64,000 nucleotides of DNA from the NCBI RefSeq assembly GCF_027922305.1, contig NZ_BSFK01000016.1, positions 616,565 through 680,564 of the forward strand. Reading direction: 5' to 3'. The notes under the pieces were generated by a model. That model worked only from the letters and a program-made list of their open reading frames with translations, was not told the origin of the DNA and ran no database searches. Position numbers and translations under genes: made by a program. The stretch comes from Methylopila jiangsuensis. Lineage in GTDB: Bacteria > Pseudomonadota > Alphaproteobacteria > Rhizobiales > Methylopilaceae. This document shows positions 43,877-53,110 of the stretch, piece after piece; positions within the stretch are counted from its first letter, which is position 1, and every line of letters begins with the position of its first letter.

Positions 43877-44488
43877 ATGATGACTCTGATGGCAAATTCC
43901 GGTGAGGCTGGAGAGATTTCGCTTTTGAGCGCAGAGGCTTGGAAGGGGCGTGCGACGGACGCCGAAGTGATCGTCTGCCCGCGCTCGCGCCTTGCGGAGG
44001 CGTTCCGGCGCGCGCCTGACGCGCGGCTGCTGACCCTCACCTCCGACCCGTCGGAGCCCGCGCCCGAGGGCCTGATCGAGGCGGACCGGCTGCTCCTCGC
44101 CTTCAACGACATCGCCGCGCCGCGCTCCGGCTTTGTGGCGCCGGACGGCTCCCATGTGGCGGCGGCGCTCGCCTTCGCGGCGCGGGATCCGCGGCCCCTG
44201 ATCGTGCAGTGCTACGCGGGCGTCAGCCGCTCGCCGGCCATGGCCTACGCCATCGCCTGCGCCCGCCGGCCGGACATGGACGAAGCCGCGATCGCCGGGG
44301 AGCTGCGGCGCCTCAGCCCCAGCGCCACCCCCAATCCGCGCATCGTGGCGCTGGCGGACGCCCTGCTCGGGCGCGACGGGCGCATGAGCGCGGCCATCGC
44401 CGCGCTGGGACGCGGGGCGGAGGCGTATGAGGGCGAGCTGTTCGCGCTGGCGCTTAGCCGGCTTCCGGCGCCGGGGGCGCGGTCATGA
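43877..44488 (+). CDS. Tyrosine/dual-specificity phosphatase-family protein
   Basis: A 203-residue protein with the phosphatase P-loop CYAGVSRSPA (CX5R) and AFNDIAAPRSGFVAPD before it, a layout common in alphaproteobacterial PTP-like proteins. Downstream residues SPSATPNPRIVALADALLG are also typical of the group. The start is uncertain: ATG 43877 lacks a ribosome site, while GGAGAG at about 43910 would serve a TTG at 43925 (LSAEAWKG). The stop overlaps the next gene in an ATGA. Confidence 0.78.
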   Translation: MMTLMANSGEAGEISLLSAEAWKGRATDAEVIVCPRSRLAEAFRRAPDARLLTLTSDPSEPAPEGLIEADRLLLAFNDIAAPRSGFVAPDGSHVAAALAFAARDPRPLIVQCYAGVSRSPAMAYAIACARRPDMDEAAIAGELRRLSPSATPNPRIVALADALLGRDGRMSAAIAALGRGAEAYEGELFALALSRLPAPGARS

Positions 44489-45465
44489 GCGCGGCCGCCA
44501 CCGTCGAGATCGGCCTGTCCGCCGCCGTGGTGGCGGTGGAGGGCGACGCGCCGCTCATCCTGGTGGCGCAGGCGGCGGACGCGCGTACGCCCCTCGGCCT
44601 GCCGTCCGGTCCGTTCGATCCGCTGACGCGGCGCACGCTGGAGATCGCGCTGCGGGCCTCCATCGCCCGCCAGACCGCGCTGGACGTGGGCTATGTGGAG
44701 CAGCTCTACACCTTCGGCGATCGCGGCCGCGCCGCTTCGCCGGACGACACCGCCCCCCATGTGGTCTCCATCGGCTATCTGGCGCTGACCCGGCGGCCCA
44801 GGGACGTTGCGGAGCTGGCCAAGATCGGGGCGAGTTTCCAGCCCTGGTACGCCTTCTTCCCGTGGGAGGACTGGCGCCGCCGCCGGCCCGAGATGCTGGA
44901 CGCCGCGATCCTGCCCGCGCTCGAACGCTGGACCGCCGAGGCGCCGGAGGCCGTCACCGGCCGGGCGCTGCCGCGCATCGTGCGCGCCCGGCAGTGCTTC
45001 GGCCTCGACGGCGCGCCCTGGGACGAGGAGAAGGTGCTGGACCGCTACGAGCTGCTCTATGAGGCGGGCCTCGTGGAGGAGGCCCGCCGCGACGGCCGTC
45101 CGGCGGCGCTCGCCCGCGCGGCCGCCGACACGCCCAGGCTCGGTCAGGCCCTGCGCGACGACCACCGCCGCATCCTCGCCACCGCCATGGGGCGGCTGCG
45201 CGCCAAGCTGAAGTACCGGCCCGTGGTGTTCGAGCTGATGCCGCGCGACTTCACGCTCACCGCCCTGCAGCGCACGGTGGAGGCCATCGCGGGGCGCCAT
45301 CTGCACAAGCAGAACTTCCGCCGGCTGGTGGAGGCGACCGCGCTGGTGGAGCCCACCGGCGCCGCGGAGACCGCCACCGGCGGCCGCCCGGCCCAGCTCT
45401 ACCGCTTCCGCCGCGAGGTGCTGGAGGAGCGTCCGGCGCCGGGTCTGCGATTCGGCCGCGGCTGA
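44485..45465 (+). CDS. NrtR-like NUDIX-related transcriptional regulator of NAD metabolism
   Basis: A 326-residue protein with an N-terminal NUDIX-like fold (SAAVVAVEGDAPLILVAQAA, GPFDPLTRRTLEIALR) lacking a complete NUDIX box. The C-terminal winged-helix domain has FELMPRDFTLTALQRTVEAI, HKQNFRRLVEATALVEPTG and GRPAQLYRFRREVLE, the NrtR signature. NrtR proteins repress NAD biosynthesis or salvage genes and respond to ADP-ribose. No NAD genes lie nearby. It is coupled to the phosphatase gene by an ATGA overlap. Confidence 0.82.
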   Translation: MSAAATVEIGLSAAVVAVEGDAPLILVAQAADARTPLGLPSGPFDPLTRRTLEIALRASIARQTALDVGYVEQLYTFGDRGRAASPDDTAPHVVSIGYLALTRRPRDVAELAKIGASFQPWYAFFPWEDWRRRRPEMLDAAILPALERWTAEAPEAVTGRALPRIVRARQCFGLDGAPWDEEKVLDRYELLYEAGLVEEARRDGRPAALARAAADTPRLGQALRDDHRRILATAMGRLRAKLKYRPVVFELMPRDFTLTALQRTVEAIAGRHLHKQNFRRLVEATALVEPTGAAETATGGRPAQLYRFRREVLEERPAPGLRFGRG

Positions 45466-45525
45466 CGGGACGTGGGCTGCGGGCGCGCTATAACGCTGCG
45501 CCGGACACCGAGGCTCTTCACCACC

Positions 45526-46968
45526 ATGCCGACCGATCGCGTGCTCGTTCCGGGCGACACCTGCTGGCGCGAAGCCCGCGCCGACCGCTTCGCCTTCATC
45601 GTGGACGCGGCGGACTATTACCGCGCCGCCAAGCAGGCGATCCTGTCCGCGCGCCGTTCGGTGACGCTGATCGGCTGGGACTTCGACTCCCGCATCGAGC
45701 TGGAGCCGGGACGCGCCACGCTCGAAGGCCCCAACCGGCTGGGACCGTTCCTCAAGTTCATCGCGGACCGGCGGCCCGAGGTGCGCATCCGCCTGCTGAA
45801 GTGGAACCTCAGCCTGATCGAGACGCTCGGCCGGGGCGAGACGCCGATCTACCTGATGCAGTGGATGATGCGGAAGAACATCACCCTGAAGATGGACGCG
45901 GAGCATCCGCCGATCGCGGCCCACCACCAGAAGATCGTGGTGATCGACGACGCGCTGGCCTTCTGCGGCGGCATCGACATGACGCTCGGCCGCTGGGACA
46001 CCCGGGAGCACCGCGCAGAGGACGACCGCCGCCGCTCGCCCTGGGGCCGGGCGCTGCCCCCCTGGCACGACGCCACATGCTGCGTGGACGGCGAGGCGGC
46101 GCGGGCGCTCGGCGATCTCGCCCGCGAACGCTGGCGCCGCGCCACCGGCGAGACGCTGGAGCCGGCCGCCTGCGACGGCGACGCCTGCGATCCCTGGCCG
46201 GAGTTTCTCAAGCCGACGCTCACCGGCGTCGATGTGGGCGTGGCGCGCACGGTGGGCGCCTTCAACGACCAGAAGCAGATCGTCGAGATCGAGCGCCTCA
46301 CGCTCGCGGCCATCGCCGCGGCGAGGCGCACGCTTTACGTGGAGAGCCAGTATTTCGCCTCCCGCGCGGTGGCGGAGGCCATGGCCAGGCGGCTCGCCGA
46401 GCCGGACGGGCCTGAGATCGTGGTGATCAACCCGGAATCCCAGGACGGATGGCTGGAGGAGGCCACCATGGGCGCCGCCCGCGCCAAGCTGGTGCGCGTC
46501 GTGCGCCGGGCGGACCGGCACGGGCGCTTCCGCATCTTCTGGCCGGCGACGCCCGAGGGCGAGCCGATCTATGTGCACGCCAAGATCCTTGTGGTGGACG
46601 ACCGCCTGATCCGGGTCGGCTCGTCCAACCTCAACAACCGCTCCATGGGCTTCGACACCGAATGCGATCTGGCGATCGAGGCGGGCGGGGACGACGGGGC
46701 CTTGCGCGCCGCGATCGCCCGGCTGCGCGACGATCTGCTGGCGGAGCATCTTGGTTCCACGCCGGAGGAGGTCGCAGCCGCCATCGGGCGGGAGGGGTCG
46801 CTGATCCGGGCGATCGAGTCGCTTTCGGGACAGGGGCGCCGGCTGGTTCCGCTGGAGGCGCGGGAGGTGGGCGAGATCGAGGACGCGCTGTCCGAGACCG
46901 ATCTGGTCGATCCCGAACGCCCGCCGGGCCTGTGGCGGCGGCTGCGGCGGCGCGTGGGGCTGCGCTGA
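45526..46968 (+). CDS. Phospholipase D-family protein (cardiolipin synthase-like)
   Basis: A 480-residue protein with two HKD motifs: HHQKIVVIDD (about 132) and HAKILVVDDRLIRVGSSNLN (about 350). Between them is ALPPWHDATCCVDGEAARAL, and after the second SMGFDTECDLAIEA. The N-terminus (FAFIVDAADYYRAAKQAIL, SVTLIGWDFDSRIEL) is of the eukaryote-like bacterial PLD type. No membrane helices. It probably hydrolyses or transfers phospholipid headgroups. It lies 60 bases after the NrtR-like gene; ATG 45526 is the first plausible start. Confidence 0.88.
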   Translation: MPTDRVLVPGDTCWREARADRFAFIVDAADYYRAAKQAILSARRSVTLIGWDFDSRIELEPGRATLEGPNRLGPFLKFIADRRPEVRIRLLKWNLSLIETLGRGETPIYLMQWMMRKNITLKMDAEHPPIAAHHQKIVVIDDALAFCGGIDMTLGRWDTREHRAEDDRRRSPWGRALPPWHDATCCVDGEAARALGDLARERWRRATGETLEPAACDGDACDPWPEFLKPTLTGVDVGVARTVGAFNDQKQIVEIERLTLAAIAAARRTLYVESQYFASRAVAEAMARRLAEPDGPEIVVINPESQDGWLEEATMGAARAKLVRVVRRADRHGRFRIFWPATPEGEPIYVHAKILVVDDRLIRVGSSNLNNRSMGFDTECDLAIEAGGDDGALRAAIARLRDDLLAEHLGSTPEEVAAAIGREGSLIRAIESLSGQGRRLVPLEAREVGEIEDALSETDLVDPERPPGLWRRLRRRVGLR

Positions 46969-47052
46969 CCGTCTCTGCGATTCTGCAGACAAGGGGCTTG
47001 CGTTGTCTTACATCCTTGCGGCAGCGCACATCTCTCTTCGCCGGGACGCCGC

Positions 47053-47940
47053 ATGCTCGCCTGGGACGACTTCCGACTGGTCAAATGCATCTCCGAACGC
47101 CGTTCGCTCGCGGGCGCGGCGGTCACGCTCGGCGTCAACGCCTCGACGGTGTTCCGCCGGCTCGGCGCGCTGGAGGAGCGGCTCGGCGCCCGGCTGTTCG
47201 AGCGCGGCCGCGCCGGCTACGCGCTCACCCCCGCGGGCGAGGAGATGGTGGAGATCGCCGAGCGCATGGGCGAGGACATCCTCGCCTTCGAGCGCCGGGT
47301 GTCGGGGCAGGATCTGGCGCCCGCGGGGGATCTGCGGATCACCACCAACGACTCCATGCTCATCCACCAGCTCACCGGCCTGTTCGCCGGTTTCCGCAAG
47401 GCCTATCCCGACATCACGCTGGACGTTGTGGTGGGCAACGCGCCGCTCAACCTGTCAAAGCGCGATGCGGACGTGGCCATCCGCGCCACCTCCAACCCGC
47501 CCGAGACGCTGGTGGGCCGCCGCCTCGCCGACATCCGCTGGGCGGTCTACGGCGCCGCGCCGCTCACGCCCGTGACGACGCTGGAGGAGCTCGCCGACCT
47601 GCCCTGGATCGGGCCGGGCGACATGCTGGCGCCGCTGCAGCGCTGGCTTCGGGAGACCATGGGCGAGCGCAAGATGGTCTACAGGCTCTCCACCGTGCTC
47701 GGCATGGCGGAGGCGGTGGCGGCCGGCATCGGCGTCGGGCCGCTGCCCTGCTTCATCGGCTGCTCCACGCCGGGGCTGGTGCGGCTGTTCGATCCGCCGA
47801 ACCAGTCGCCCGCCTCGCTGTGGCTGCTGACCCACCCGGACCTGCGGGCGAGCGCCCGGGTGCGCGCCTTCATGGACTATATGGGCCAGGAGCTCGGCCG
47901 CCGCCGGGACCTGTTCGAGGGCGCGCGCGAGCCGGCGTAA
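47053..47940 (+). CDS. LysR-family transcriptional regulator
   Basis: A 295-residue regulator. The helix-turn-helix covers about 6-65 (SERRSLAGAAVTLGVNASTV, FRRLGALEERLGARLFERG, LTPAGEEM). The substrate domain has GRRLADIRWAVYGAAPLTP and LSTVLGMAEAVAAGIGVGPL. It belongs to a branch with a short linker. The target is unknown; the PLD gene is upstream and a small secreted protein gene downstream. Confidence 0.9.
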   Translation: MLAWDDFRLVKCISERRSLAGAAVTLGVNASTVFRRLGALEERLGARLFERGRAGYALTPAGEEMVEIAERMGEDILAFERRVSGQDLAPAGDLRITTNDSMLIHQLTGLFAGFRKAYPDITLDVVVGNAPLNLSKRDADVAIRATSNPPETLVGRRLADIRWAVYGAAPLTPVTTLEELADLPWIGPGDMLAPLQRWLRETMGERKMVYRLSTVLGMAEAVAAGIGVGPLPCFIGCSTPGLVRLFDPPNQSPASLWLLTHPDLRASARVRAFMDYMGQELGRRRDLFEGAREPA

Positions 47941-48061
47941 GACGCCGCGCTGACTGCGGCCCGCTTCGCCGTGGCGCCGAAAGAACCTCGCCGCAGCGCG
48001 CATAGACAGGCCGCGACCGCTCGCCCACTGTCGGCCCCCTGGGGCTGACAAGGAGACGATT

Positions 48062-48406
48062 ATGGATCGACGATCTCTGGTCCTCGGGCTGCTCGGAGCC
48101 TGCGGGGCCGCCGCGCTGCCCGTGTTCGCGGCGCGCCCGGCAGGCGCCGCGCCCCTGAGCGCGCGCCCGGCCGAAGCCCTTCCCGCCGCGGAGCCCGTGG
48201 ACATGGCCGAGGGCGGCGTGGCGCCCGACGGGTCCTCCGTGGAGAACGCGCAGCACCACCGCCGCCGCAGGTATCGCCGCCGCCACAGGCGCCATTACGG
48301 CCACCGCCGCTACGGCTACTACCGTCGTCCCCGGCGCTATTACCGGCGGCGCCGCTGCCGCACCTACGTGAACTCCTGGGGGCGGCTGGTGCGTCGCTGC
48401 TGGTGA
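48062..48406 (+). CDS. Secreted His/Arg/Tyr-rich small protein
   Basis: A 114-residue protein. The twin-Arg start MDRRSLVLGLLGACGAAAL leads to a signal peptide, followed by an acidic stretch (EALPAAEPVDMAEGG). Then comes a highly basic tail rich in Arg, His and Tyr (QHHRRRRYRRRHRRHYG, RRYGYYRRPRRYYRRR), ending CRTYVNSWGRLVRRCW with two cysteines. Proteins of this kind are common in Rhizobiales; the tail could bind peptidoglycan, polyanion or metal. AAGGAG lies before the ATG. Function unknown. Confidence 0.75.
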   Translation: MDRRSLVLGLLGACGAAALPVFAARPAGAAPLSARPAEALPAAEPVDMAEGGVAPDGSSVENAQHHRRRRYRRRHRRHYGHRRYGYYRRPRRYYRRRRCRTYVNSWGRLVRRCW

Positions 48407-48489
48407 CGTCGGCGGCGTCGGGGGCTCGACGCGGCCCCTGAAATCAGGACCAATGCGGGCCGTCTCAAAGGCCAGCCGAGGATCCGCCG

Positions 48490-49257
48490 ATGACCACGCT
48501 TCCGACCGACCGCGCCGGCAGGATCGCCGAGGCCGTGCGCCTGCTGGCCGACGCGCGCGGCGAAGGGCGGCGTCTCGCGACGCCGCCCTTCGAGATCGCC
48601 GACGATGAGGAAGCCACGGCGATCCACTTCGCGGCGGTCGAGGCGCTTGGCCCCATCCGCGGCTGGAAGGTGGGCGCGGCCTCGCCGGAGGCGACGCCCG
48701 CCGCCGGGGCGCTGACCGCCGACACCCTGTTCGACGGCCCGGCGGCGCTGCCGGCCTATGCGCTCGGCGCGGTGGAAGGCGAGATCGCCGTGCAGCTCGG
48801 CCGCGACCTTCCCGCCCGCGACGAGCCTTACGCGACCGACGAGGTGCTGGCCGCGGTGGCGAGCTGGCGCCCGGCGATCGAGGTGCTGGAAAGCGCCTTC
48901 GACGGCTGGCGCGGCCAGCCCAAGCCCTGGAAGGTGGCGGATCGCCAGAGCCACGGCGCGCTGGTGCTGGGCGCGCCCGCCCCGGCGGCGCCCGCGACGC
49001 CGCTCGGCGCGCTGCCGGTGCGGCTGTCGGTGGACGGCGAGATCGTCTTCGACCACGAGGGCGGCAACACCGCGGGCGACCCGACCCGGCTGCTGGTCTG
49101 GCTCGCGAACCACCTGCGGGGAACCGACCGCTTCCTGAAGGCGGGCGACGTGGTGACCACCGGCTCCGCCACGCCGTTCCTGCAGGCCAAGCCCGGCCAG
49201 AGGGTGCGGGTGGAGTTCGCGGAGCTTGGATCGGTTGAGGCGACCTTCGGGGGCTGA
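48490..49257 (+). CDS. 2-keto-4-pentenoate hydratase-family protein (MhpD-like)
   Basis: A 255-residue protein of the MhpD/fumarylacetoacetase-like fold. VEALGPIRGWKVGAASPEAT near residue 50 and AVEGEIAVQLGRDLPARD are the substrate and metal region, followed by ALVLGAPAPA and FDHEGGNTAGDPTRLLVWLA. FLKAGDVVTTGSATPF is the conserved C-terminal motif. It would hydrate a 2-hydroxypenta-2,4-dienoate in meta-cleavage pathways, but no partners are present, so the substrate is open. Confidence 0.85.
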   Translation: MTTLPTDRAGRIAEAVRLLADARGEGRRLATPPFEIADDEEATAIHFAAVEALGPIRGWKVGAASPEATPAAGALTADTLFDGPAALPAYALGAVEGEIAVQLGRDLPARDEPYATDEVLAAVASWRPAIEVLESAFDGWRGQPKPWKVADRQSHGALVLGAPAPAAPATPLGALPVRLSVDGEIVFDHEGGNTAGDPTRLLVWLANHLRGTDRFLKAGDVVTTGSATPFLQAKPGQRVRVEFAELGSVEATFGG

Positions 49258-49296
49258 ACGCCTCTTCAAACGTCGGAAGCCGGCGTTCGAAACGCA

Positions 49297-49326
49297 CGTC
49301 ATGCCCGCCGCACGGCGGGCATGACG
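49297..49326. repeat. REP-like inverted repeat, copy 2
   Basis: CGTCATGCCCGCC (49297-49309) and GGCGGGCATGACG (49314-49326) are exact reverse complements with a 4-base loop. The outer nine bases match the hairpin at 27842-27872. It lies between the converging hydratase and Tag genes and may also end transcription, although there is no T-run. Confidence 0.6.
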
Positions 49327-49357
49327 ATGTCGTGGCTCCGCCTTTGGACGCGAGGCT

Positions 49358-49945
49358 TCAGCCGCCGTGGCGGAAGCAGTCGGTCAGGTGGTCGTCCACC
49401 ATGCCGACCGCCTGCATGAAGGCGTAGACGATCACCGGGCCGCAGAAGGTGAAGCCGCGCCGCTTCAGGTCTCTGGAGAGGGTCTCCGACAGCGGCGTCG
49501 AGGCCGGCACCTCGGCGATCTCCCGCCAGCGGTTCACGATCGGCGCGCCGTCCACGAAGCCCCAGAGATAGTCCGAGAAATCCTCGCCCCGGTCGCGCAT
49601 GGCGAGATAGGCGCGGGCGGACTTCACCGCGCCCTCGATCTTCAGGCGCGAGCGCACGATCCCGGCGTCCCCCAGCAGGCGGGCCACGTCGTCCTCGCCG
49701 AAGCGGGCCACGATCTCCGGGTCGAAGCCCTGGAAGGCGGCGCGGAAGCCGTCGCGCTTGCGCAGGATGGTGATCCAGGCGAGCCCGGCCTGGAACCCGT
49801 CCAGCATCAGCTTCTCGTAAAGCGCGCGGGGGTCGCGCTCAGGCCTCCCCCATTCGTCATCGTGATAGGCCACGTAGAACGGATCGGTCCCGCACCAGCG
49901 GCAGCGGCGATGGCCGTCCGGGTGCAGCGGCGCGCTTTCGCTCAC
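49358..49945 (-). CDS. tag: DNA-3-methyladenine glycosylase I
   Basis: A 195-residue DNA repair enzyme removing 3-methyladenine. Family landmarks are CRWCGTDPFYVAYHDDEWG, LDGFQAGLAWITILRKRDGF, and ends in RRGFTFCGPVIVYAFMQAVG with DDHLTDCFRH. The zinc ligands are Cys in the CRWCG region and His/Cys near the end. The GTG start overlaps the stop of ygfZ (GTGA). Confidence 0.95.
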   Translation of the reverse strand: MSESAPLHPDGHRRCRWCGTDPFYVAYHDDEWGRPERDPRALYEKLMLDGFQAGLAWITILRKRDGFRAAFQGFDPEIVARFGEDDVARLLGDAGIVRSRLKIEGAVKSARAYLAMRDRGEDFSDYLWGFVDGAPIVNRWREIAEVPASTPLSETLSRDLKRRGFTFCGPVIVYAFMQAVGMVDDHLTDCFRHGG

Positions 49946-50799
49946 GCCGCGCCCTCGCCGGGATAGGCGAAGCGGGCCCAGGCGGGCTTCTCCAGCGTCA
50001 GCATGGCGGAGCCTGCGATCAGCGGCTGGCCGGCGGCCGCCGCCTCCGCCGCCCGGTCGAGGCGCAGCAGCGCGAGGCCGCGGCCCTCCACCGACGAGCC
50101 CATGCGGCCGATGGTCCTTTCGCCCGCCATGACCGCTTCCCCGATCGAAGGCCGGCCGTCCAGCAGCACCGGCGTCACGCGGGTGCGGGCGGTGCCGCGA
50201 TGCTCCATGCGGCTCACGATCTCCTGCCCCACGTAGCAGCCCTTCTTGAAGCTGACGCCGTTGAGCTGGTCCATGCAGGCTTCGTGCGGGAAGGTGTCGC
50301 CATAGACGAAATCGAGCCCGCCGATGGGAACGCCGAGCGCCACCCGATGGGCGCGCCAGGCGTCGAGGCTGTCGGGCAGGCCGCCGGGAAGCGCGGCGCC
50401 GGCCGGCAGATAGGCCCGCTGGCCGAGCGCCGGCAGGCGCGGATCCTGAACCGCTTCGCCCTCGAAGGCGGGCAGCAGCCCGTCGCCCCACAGCGCCGCC
50501 ACCCGGAAGGCGCCGCTCTCGTCGGCGATCTCCACCTTGGAGCGCAGCTTGTAGAGCGTGAGCCGCCGGGCCACGTCGGCGGCGAGCGGCTTCGGCAGGT
50601 CGAGCCGGAAGCCGTCTCCCGAGCGGGAGACGATCATGTCGGCGATGATCTTGCCCTGGGGCGTGAGCAGCGCGGCGTAGGCCGCCTGTCCCGGCGCGAG
50701 GCCCGAAACGTCGTTGGTGAGCAGGTTGTCGAGGAACGGGCCCGCTTCGGCGCCGCCGACCCGCAGCAGCCCGCGGCCTTCGAGAAATGCGGCGCGCAT
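49942..50799 (-). CDS. ygfZ: YgfZ/GcvT-family folate-binding protein
   Basis: A 285-residue protein of the COG0354 family used in iron-sulfur cluster assembly. It has FLDNLLTNDVSGLAPGQAAY near the N-terminus, the key KGCYVGQEIVSRMEHRG motif with its reactive Cys in the middle, and the GcvT-like C-terminal barrel. The family needs folate and supports radical-SAM and aconitase-type enzymes. The start codon ATG is at 50799; its neighbours are tag and the divergent dihydroorotase gene. Confidence 0.93.
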   Translation of the reverse strand: MRAAFLEGRGLLRVGGAEAGPFLDNLLTNDVSGLAPGQAAYAALLTPQGKIIADMIVSRSGDGFRLDLPKPLAADVARRLTLYKLRSKVEIADESGAFRVAALWGDGLLPAFEGEAVQDPRLPALGQRAYLPAGAALPGGLPDSLDAWRAHRVALGVPIGGLDFVYGDTFPHEACMDQLNGVSFKKGCYVGQEIVSRMEHRGTARTRVTPVLLDGRPSIGEAVMAGERTIGRMGSSVEGRGLALLRLDRAAEAAAAGQPLIAGSAMLTLEKPAWARFAYPGEGAA

Positions 50800-50895
50800 G
50801 CGAAAAGCTCCTTCCGCCAGTTGCCTTCGAGGTCGCGCGAAGGTAGGCCCCGGCGAGCCCCGTCTTCAAGCCGAACCTTCATCCGGGAGGCCGCG

Positions 50896-52230
50896 ATGGC
50901 CGAAGCCTTCGATCTCATCCTCAAGGGCGGCGTGGTGGCGAACCACGACGGCGAGCGCCGCGCCGACATCGGCGTGCGCGGCGGCCGCATCGCCGGGATC
51001 GGCGACCTCGCCCGCGCCTCCGCCGGCGAGACCGTGGACTGCTCGGGGCTTCACCTGCTGCCGGGGGTGATCGACACCCAGGTCCATTTCCGCGAGCCGG
51101 GCGCGACCCACAAGGAGGATCTGGAGACCGGCTCCCGCGCCGCGGTGCTGGGCGGCGTCACCGCCGTGTTCGAGATGCCGAACACCAATCCGCTCACCGT
51201 GACCGCCGAGGCGCTGGCCGACAAGCTCGCCGCGGCCCGCGGCCGCATGCATTGCGACCACGCCTTCTTCGTGGGCGGCACGCATGAGAACGCGAAGGAC
51301 GTGGCCGAGCTCGAGCGCCTGCCGGGGGCGGCCGGCATCAAGATCTTCATGGGCTCGTCCACCGGCTCGCTGCTGGTGTCGGACGACGCGGGCGTGTCCG
51401 AGATCCTGAAGCGCACCCGCCGCCGGGTCTCTGTGCATTCCGAGGACGAGCCGCGCCTGTCCGAACGCAAGGGCCTGCGCGTTCCCGGCGATCCCGCGAG
51501 CCACCCGGTGTGGCGCGATCCGGAGGCGGCGCTGAAATGCACCCGCCGCCTCACCGCCATCGCCCGCCAGCACGGGGCCAAGGTGCATGTGCTGCACATC
51601 TCCACCGCCGAGGAGATGCGCTTCCTCGCCGACTTCAAGGACGTAGCGACGGTGGAGACCACGCCCCACCACCTGACGCTGGGCTCGGACGCCTATGAGC
51701 GGCTGGGGACGCGGGCGCAGATGAACCCACCCGTGCGCGACGACGCCCACCGCGCCGGCGTCTGGTGGGGCCTCACCCAAGGGATCGTCGACGTGCTCGG
51801 CTCCGACCACGCCCCCCACACGCTGGAGGAGAAGGCCAAGGCCTATCCCGACAGCCCCTCGGGCATGACCGGGGTGCAGACGCTGGTGCCGATCATGCTC
51901 GACCATGTGGCGGCGGGCCGTCTCAGCCTCGCCCGTTTCGTGGACCTGACGAGCCACGGCCCGTCGCGCATCTTCGGCATCGCCCGCAAGGGCCGGCTCG
52001 CGGTGGGCTACGACGCCGACGTGACCGTGGTCGACCTCAAGCGTCGCCGGACCATCACGAACGACTGGATCGGCTCCCGCAGCCAGTGGACGCCCTATGA
52101 CGGCGTCCCGGTGCAGGGCTGGCCGGTGGGGACCGTCATCCGCGGCCGCCGGGTGATGTGGGAGGGCGAGATCGCCGCGCCCGGAACCGGCGAGCCGGTG
52201 CGCTTCCTCGACGCCCTGCCGCGCGGATGA
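50896..52230 (+). CDS. pyrC: Dihydroorotase (class I, PyrC/AllB-like amidohydrolase)
   Basis: A 444-residue amidohydrolase. The metal HxH motif is in PGVIDTQVHFREPGATHKED. MPNTNPLTVT, GIKIFMGSSTGSLL, HVLHISTAEE, TPHHLTLG and GSDHAPHTLEEK contain the other ligands and the substrate Asp. It is the longer DHOase type also used for allantoinase-like enzymes; dihydroorotase (pyrimidine synthesis) fits the HFREPG pattern. GGGAGG lies six bases upstream of the ATG. Confidence 0.9.
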   Translation: MAEAFDLILKGGVVANHDGERRADIGVRGGRIAGIGDLARASAGETVDCSGLHLLPGVIDTQVHFREPGATHKEDLETGSRAAVLGGVTAVFEMPNTNPLTVTAEALADKLAAARGRMHCDHAFFVGGTHENAKDVAELERLPGAAGIKIFMGSSTGSLLVSDDAGVSEILKRTRRRVSVHSEDEPRLSERKGLRVPGDPASHPVWRDPEAALKCTRRLTAIARQHGAKVHVLHISTAEEMRFLADFKDVATVETTPHHLTLGSDAYERLGTRAQMNPPVRDDAHRAGVWWGLTQGIVDVLGSDHAPHTLEEKAKAYPDSPSGMTGVQTLVPIMLDHVAAGRLSLARFVDLTSHGPSRIFGIARKGRLAVGYDADVTVVDLKRRRTITNDWIGSRSQWTPYDGVPVQGWPVGTVIRGRRVMWEGEIAAPGTGEPVRFLDALPRG

Positions 52231-52359
52231 TCGGCGCGCCGCCGCTTGTCCCCGTCGGGTGGGGCGCCATGTTGCATCGCGTTGGCGGGGCGTCCTAAGA
52301 GGTAGGCCGCTGGCCGGGCTCCACGCTCCGCTCCCGATTCGCTTCAGGAGGCGCCTTTC

Positions 52360-52998
52360 GTGATCGACGACGTCTCGCTGATCGCGACGGGCATCGCCAT
52401 CGGCGTGGGCGTGAACGCGCCCGTCGGTCCGGTCAACGTGATGTGCATCCACCGGGCGGTGCGCAACGGCGCGGCCTCCGCCATGGCGGCGGGGACGGGC
52501 GCCTTCGTGGCGGACGTGCTGTTCGCCGGAATGGCCGCCTTCGGCGTCACCGCCATCTCCAATTTCGTCGAGGGGCATCTCGCCGTCATCAAGGTGCTGG
52601 GCGGCGCGATCATGCTCGCCTTCGGCGTCAAGCTGCTCTATGCGCCCCGCTCCACCAACGCCGCGCCGGCCAACGACACGCGGCTGTCGCTGTTCAACGC
52701 CGCCTTCACCTCCTTCGCGCTCACCGCCACCAATCCCGCCGTGCTTCTGGGCTTCGTCGCCATCTTCGGCGGACTTGTCGGCATCGGCGACAAGCCCGGC
52801 GACTTCGAGACCGCGGCGCTGCTCACGCTCGGCGTCACCATCGGCAGCGCGGCCTGGTGGCTGATGCTCTCCATGGGCGCGAGCCGGCTGCGGGAGCGCA
52901 TCGCCGAGCGCTGGCTCGGCCGCATCAACACCCTGTCCGGCGGCGCGGTGGCGCTGTTCGGGCTCGTGGTGCTGCTGAGCGTGGCGCTCGGCTACTGA
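52360..52998 (+). CDS. LysE-family amino acid exporter
   Basis: A 212-residue protein with six hydrophobic segments. The N-terminal segment GIAIGVGVNAPVGPVNVMC and GTGAFVADVLFAGMAAFGV carry the LysE/RhtB layout, and FTSFALTATNPAVLLGFVA is the conserved central motif. It probably exports a small amino acid or related metabolite. The GTG start has AGGAGG eight bases upstream. Confidence 0.88.
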   Translation: MIDDVSLIATGIAIGVGVNAPVGPVNVMCIHRAVRNGAASAMAAGTGAFVADVLFAGMAAFGVTAISNFVEGHLAVIKVLGGAIMLAFGVKLLYAPRSTNAAPANDTRLSLFNAAFTSFALTATNPAVLLGFVAIFGGLVGIGDKPGDFETAALLTLGVTIGSAAWWLMLSMGASRLRERIAERWLGRINTLSGGAVALFGLVVLLSVALGY

Positions 52999-53110
52999 GC
53001 CGGCTGCGTCTTTTCTGGAACATGTCGAAAATTTGGTCGGATCGGGGCTGGGCCGGGGCCGGGGCGCGCGCTAGCTGCCCATCGTCCCTGACGCGCCATC
53101 GAGGCCCGCC

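Noticed and set aside
44245-46992. Open frame of 915 codons opposite the phosphatase, NrtR and PLD genes.
   Set aside because: Same reason: it is a mirror of three recognisable genes and has low-complexity composition.
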